Assembly (NCBI GenBank): GCA_041603535.1
Contig: JBFIEE010000078.1
Coordinates: 1 to 9,341 of the forward strand
Reading direction: 5' to 3'
DNA length: 9,341 bases
Origin: HB2-32-21 sp041603535
Lineage (GTDB): Bacteria > Pseudomonadota > Gammaproteobacteria > Pseudomonadales > Porticoccaceae
Position numbers and translations under genes: made by a program. This document shows, one piece after another, positions 7,376 through 9,341 of the stretch. Each line of letters opens with the position of its first letter. The stretch's first letter is position 1. Below the pieces are notes generated by a model. It was not told the DNA's origin and ran no database searches. It saw only the letters and a program-made list of their open reading frames with translations.

Positions 7376-8158
7376 TCAGTAGGCGGACATGCCACCGTCG
7401 GCGCTAATCACCGCGCCGTTGATCATGCGTGATTTGTCGGCGGCCAAAAACAGCGCCACTTCGGCAATGTCTTCGGGCTGGCCAATACCAAAGGGATATT
7501 TCTCCATTCTGAAAGTGGACAGTACCTGCCCCGCACCGGCCTCGAGCTCATCGAGTTTGCCACCAAAACGGTTTTTCACACGCTCGGTCAGCACGATGCC
7601 GGGGCAGATGGCATTGGCGCGAATGCCATCTTTGGCATAACTGGCGGCCAGCGAGCGGGTCAGAGCAATGATGCCGCCCTTGGCTGAGGCATAAATATGC
7701 AGGCTGGTGCCCTGCAGCGCTACTACTGAAGACATGTTGACGATGGCGCCGCCACCGGACTTGATCATAGGGGGAATGGCGCGGCGACAGCAGAGCATGG
7801 TGCCTTTCAGGTCCAGGTCGATGGTGTGCTCCCAGACACTCCAGTCCACCTCGGCTATAGGCGCATCCTGGGGAATTGAGCCGCCGGCACAGTTGTGCAG
7901 TATATGCAGCCCGCCAAACTGACTGACCGTTTGTGCGATCATGCTTTCCACACTGCTCGGGTCGGTGACATTGGTTTGGATGAATACCGCTTCGCCACCG
8001 GCCTTGTTGATTTCATTCGCGGCGCTGTTGCCAGAGTCCACGTTTAATTCGGCAATGACGACTTTCGCCCCGGACTGGGCGAGTAGTTTTGCCGTGGCTC
8101 GACCGATACCGACCCCCGCCCCGCTGATGACGGCGACTTTGTTTGTCATCTCTGCCAT
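7376..8158 (-). CDS. SDR family NAD(P)-dependent oxidoreductase
   Basis: A 260-residue classical short-chain dehydrogenase/reductase, normal length for the FabG-like group. The Rossmann glycine motif is SGAGVGIG (12-19) and the acidic E37 after the second strand (VVIAELN) favours NAD(H). The NNAG-equivalent is NCAG (89-92). The active site has S143 or S144 (NMSSV), Y156 and K160 (YASAK). The position of the tetrad Asn is occupied by Asp (LDLKG, D116). The C-terminus has the CPGIVLTE loop, the GQPEDIAEVALFLA block and the final DGGMSAY, as in family members that oxidise alcohols or reduce ketones. The substrate is unknown. A strong GGGGAG (8171-8166) 7 bases before the ATG at 8158 supports this start over the Met at codon 4. 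It is the first gene of the leftward set and is divergent from a second LLM gene; both the upstream region and the gap to the next gene contain tandem arrays. Confidence 0.92.
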   Translation of the reverse strand: MAEMTNKVAVISGAGVGIGRATAKLLAQSGAKVVIAELNVDSGNSAANEINKAGGEAVFIQTNVTDPSSVESMIAQTVSQFGGLHILHNCAGGSIPQDAPIAEVDWSVWEHTIDLDLKGTMLCCRRAIPPMIKSGGGAIVNMSSVVALQGTSLHIYASAKGGIIALTRSLAASYAKDGIRANAICPGIVLTERVKNRFGGKLDELEAGAGQVLSTFRMEKYPFGIGQPEDIAEVALFLAADKSRMINGAVISADGGMSAY

Positions 8159-8200
8159 GGTTCAACTCCCCGGTGGTATACGCGTAGCTGCGTAACCCTT

Positions 8201-8252
8201 GTTGTTAGTAACCGTTGTTAGTAACCGTTGTTAGTCACTGTTGTTAGTCACT
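8201..8252 (-). repeat. Array B: four 13-base tandem units upstream of the SDR gene
   Basis: On the plus strand the units are GTTGTTAGTAACC twice, then GTTGTTAGTCACT twice. On the minus strand, which is the coding strand of the SDR, every unit contains ACTAACAAC. The array ends 42 bases before the SDR ATG and is bounded on its other side by the palindrome GTCGCGAC (8253-8260). Units with GTTAGTAAC are themselves small dyads. The period and the CTAAC core match array A upstream of the LLM gene. Confidence 0.85.
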
Positions 8253-8266
8253 GTCGCGACGAGGGT

Positions 8267-8317
8267 CTGCATACAGTGGTCACTAGATCAATCACAACGA
8301 ATGGCCACTGTATGCAG
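8267..8317. promoter_or_regulatory. Near-perfect 16-base inverted repeat in the divergent promoter region
   Basis: CTGCATACAGTGGTCA (8267-8282) and TGGCCACTGTATGCAG (8302-8317) are inverted copies with one mismatch and a 19-base spacer; with wobble pairing the stem extends to 8265-8319. The left arm and its flank also make a small dyad AGTG-GT-CACT (8275-8284). A T5A5 stretch follows (8323-8332). The position between two divergent genes suggests a regulator site controlling both. A structured RNA or a small palindromic element are alternatives. Confidence 0.5.
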
Positions 8318-8345
8318 GCGGCTTTTTAAAAACAGACTAGACTAT

Positions 8346-8379
8346 CTATTAAACACTGCAAACTGTTAAACACTGCATA
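8346..8379 (+). repeat. Array C: 17-base tandem repeat just upstream of the second LLM gene
   Basis: Two 17-base units (8346-8362 and 8363-8379) match at 15 positions and share TTAAACACTGCA. The pair ends 12 bases before the ATG at 8392, and AGGG (8379-8382), the likely ribosome-binding site, begins at its last base. It could therefore influence initiation, or it may be a direct-repeat operator. Confidence 0.65.
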
Positions 8380-8391
8380 GGGCTAATAACA

Positions 8392-9318
8392 ATGAAAGTA
8401 GGGGCCATATTTCCCATCACCGAAATCGGAACCGATCCCATCGCCATACGCGACTATACCCAGGCTATTGAAGACATGGGTTACGACCACCTGGTGGTGT
8501 TCGACCACGTGCTGGGTGCGGATCCCAGCAAGCACGAGTTGTGGGGTCCCTACACTCACGAGTTCCAGTTTCACGAGCCCTTTGTACTGATGGGTTACCT
8601 GGCGGCGATAACGCGTTCTATCGAGCTGGCCACCGGCATCATTATCGCGCCGCAGCGGCAAACCGCATTATTAGCCAAGCAGGCGGCGGAAGTGGATGTG
8701 CTCACCGGGGGTGGGCGCCTACGCCTGGGTCTGGGCATTGGCTGGAATCAGGTCGAATACCAGGGCCTGGGTCAGGATTTCACCACGCGCGGCAAGCGCA
8801 TTGAGGAGCAGATAGAGCTGATGAAAGCCCTGTGGAGTCAGGATCTGGTGACCTTCGAGGGCAAGTGGGACACCGTTATTGATGCTGGGCTCAATCCCCT
8901 GCCGGTGCATAAATCCATACCGATCTGGATGGGGGGCTGGGCCGACCCCATGGTCAGGCGCATTGCCCGGCTGGCGGACGGCTGGTTTGCATTTTTTCAG
9001 CCCGATGATGCGGGCAAACGGACCATGGAAAAATTTTATACCTACGTGGACGAGGCTGGCCGCGATGCCAAAGATATCGGCATCGAAGCCTGGGTCACCG
9101 TCAATAACGCCAAGGTGCTGGCGGGGCGGAATCAGAAGCCGGAGGATAAACTGGAGCGCTCCCCCGATGAATGGTGTAAGGAAATCAGCGCCTGGCAGGA
9201 CATCGGCGCCACCCATGGCGCCACCCATATTGGCTGCTGGACCATGTATGCGGACTACACGCCAGACCAGCACATAGAGGCGGCGCGACGTTTTAAAGCG
9301 GCAGTGGATGGCATGTAG
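8392..9318 (+). CDS. LLM class flavin/F420-dependent oxidoreductase, Rv2161c (TIGR03619) type
   Basis: A 308-residue luciferase-like TIM-barrel oxidoreductase of a different subfamily from the enzyme at 6223-7263. Landmarks are MKVGAIFPITEIG at the N-terminus, YDHLVVFDHVLG (31-42), IELATGIIIAPQRQTALLAKQAAEVDVLTGGRL-like core ending in GGGRLRLGLGIGWNQVEY (106-123), RGKRIEEQIELMKALW, IPIWMGGWADPMVRRIARLADGWF and a C-terminal THIGCWTMYADYTPDQHIEA region. These fit the Rv2161c/TIGR03619 family, annotated as F420-dependent; cofactor and substrate are unproven here. Near the end, GATH is repeated in tandem (272-279) because of an exact 12-base duplication. AGGG lies 9 bases before the ATG. The gene is divergent from the SDR across a 233-base region full of repeats and a large dyad, and probably shares regulation with it. 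Only 23 bases follow the stop, with nothing recognisable. Confidence 0.9.
   Translation: MKVGAIFPITEIGTDPIAIRDYTQAIEDMGYDHLVVFDHVLGADPSKHELWGPYTHEFQFHEPFVLMGYLAAITRSIELATGIIIAPQRQTALLAKQAAEVDVLTGGGRLRLGLGIGWNQVEYQGLGQDFTTRGKRIEEQIELMKALWSQDLVTFEGKWDTVIDAGLNPLPVHKSIPIWMGGWADPMVRRIARLADGWFAFFQPDDAGKRTMEKFYTYVDEAGRDAKDIGIEAWVTVNNAKVLAGRNQKPEDKLERSPDEWCKEISAWQDIGATHGATHIGCWTMYADYTPDQHIEAARRFKAAVDGM
9205..9228 (+). repeat. In-frame 12-base tandem duplication inside the second LLM gene
   Basis: GGCGCCACCCAT occurs twice in direct succession and encodes Gly-Ala-Thr-His twice (residues 272-279). Exact identity, including third codon positions, points to a recent duplication and not to selection for a repeated motif. 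Confidence 0.8.
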
Positions 9319-9341
9319 GTTAGAGCGCAACAGAATTTCGC

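Noticed and set aside
8201..8252. Replication iterons or KstR/KstR2 TetR-type operators
   Set aside because: No replication gene is nearby, the 13-base period is short for iterons, and the AAC/GTT spacing does not fit the KstR consensus.
8265..8332. Intrinsic terminator (dyad followed by TTTTT)
   Set aside because: No plus-strand gene ends upstream of it, the spacer of 19 bases is long, and the T-run is separated from the stem.
8719..9330. 203-residue minus-strand open frame opposite the second LLM gene
   Set aside because: It is the shadow of a clear family member on the plus strand and has no family features of its own.

Overview
The window looks like chromosomal DNA of a Gram-negative, probably marine, gammaproteobacterium. 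The evidence is a YajD-type HNH protein very close to the Pseudomonas and Escherichia form, a TonB-dependent outer-membrane receptor, and a set of LLM-type flavin/F420 oxidoreductases and an SDR of the kind found in catabolically versatile marine Gammaproteobacteria (Spongiibacteraceae/Halieaceae-like). The taxon is an inference from protein families, not a database match.

Left part (1-1143, minus strand): the N-terminal third of a RecQ DNA helicase, cut by the window edge, then a yajD-like small HNH protein. Middle-left (1144-5241, plus strand): a 299-base leader with a short tandem repeat and a candidate promoter, followed by a siderophore-type TonB-dependent receptor and, 100 bases downstream across a nested hairpin, a four-helix PepSY-associated inner-membrane protein. 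The two probably form an iron(-siderophore) uptake and reduction pair.

Middle-right (5381-8158, minus strand): reading leftward from 8158, an SDR oxidoreductase, an Rv3520c-type LLM oxidoreductase and a metallo-beta-lactamase-fold hydrolase. Divergent from the SDR, on the plus strand, is a second LLM enzyme of the Rv2161c type (8392-9318). Two LLM enzymes, an SDR and a hydrolase resemble accessory catabolic clusters acting on lipids or other hydrophobic compounds. The substrate cannot be read from the sequence, and it is open whether the LLM enzymes use F420 or FMN.

The most unusual content is non-coding. The leaders of the SDR and of the first LLM gene each carry a 13-base-period tandem array with a shared CTAAC-type core on the transcribed strand. 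Both arrays end about 40 bases before the start codon and are followed by the same GGGAGTT ribosome-binding context. The divergent region between the SDR and the second LLM gene also contains a near-perfect 16-base inverted repeat and a 17-base tandem repeat. Together these suggest a dedicated regulatory architecture for the oxidoreductase genes. Recent replication slippage is the main competing explanation.
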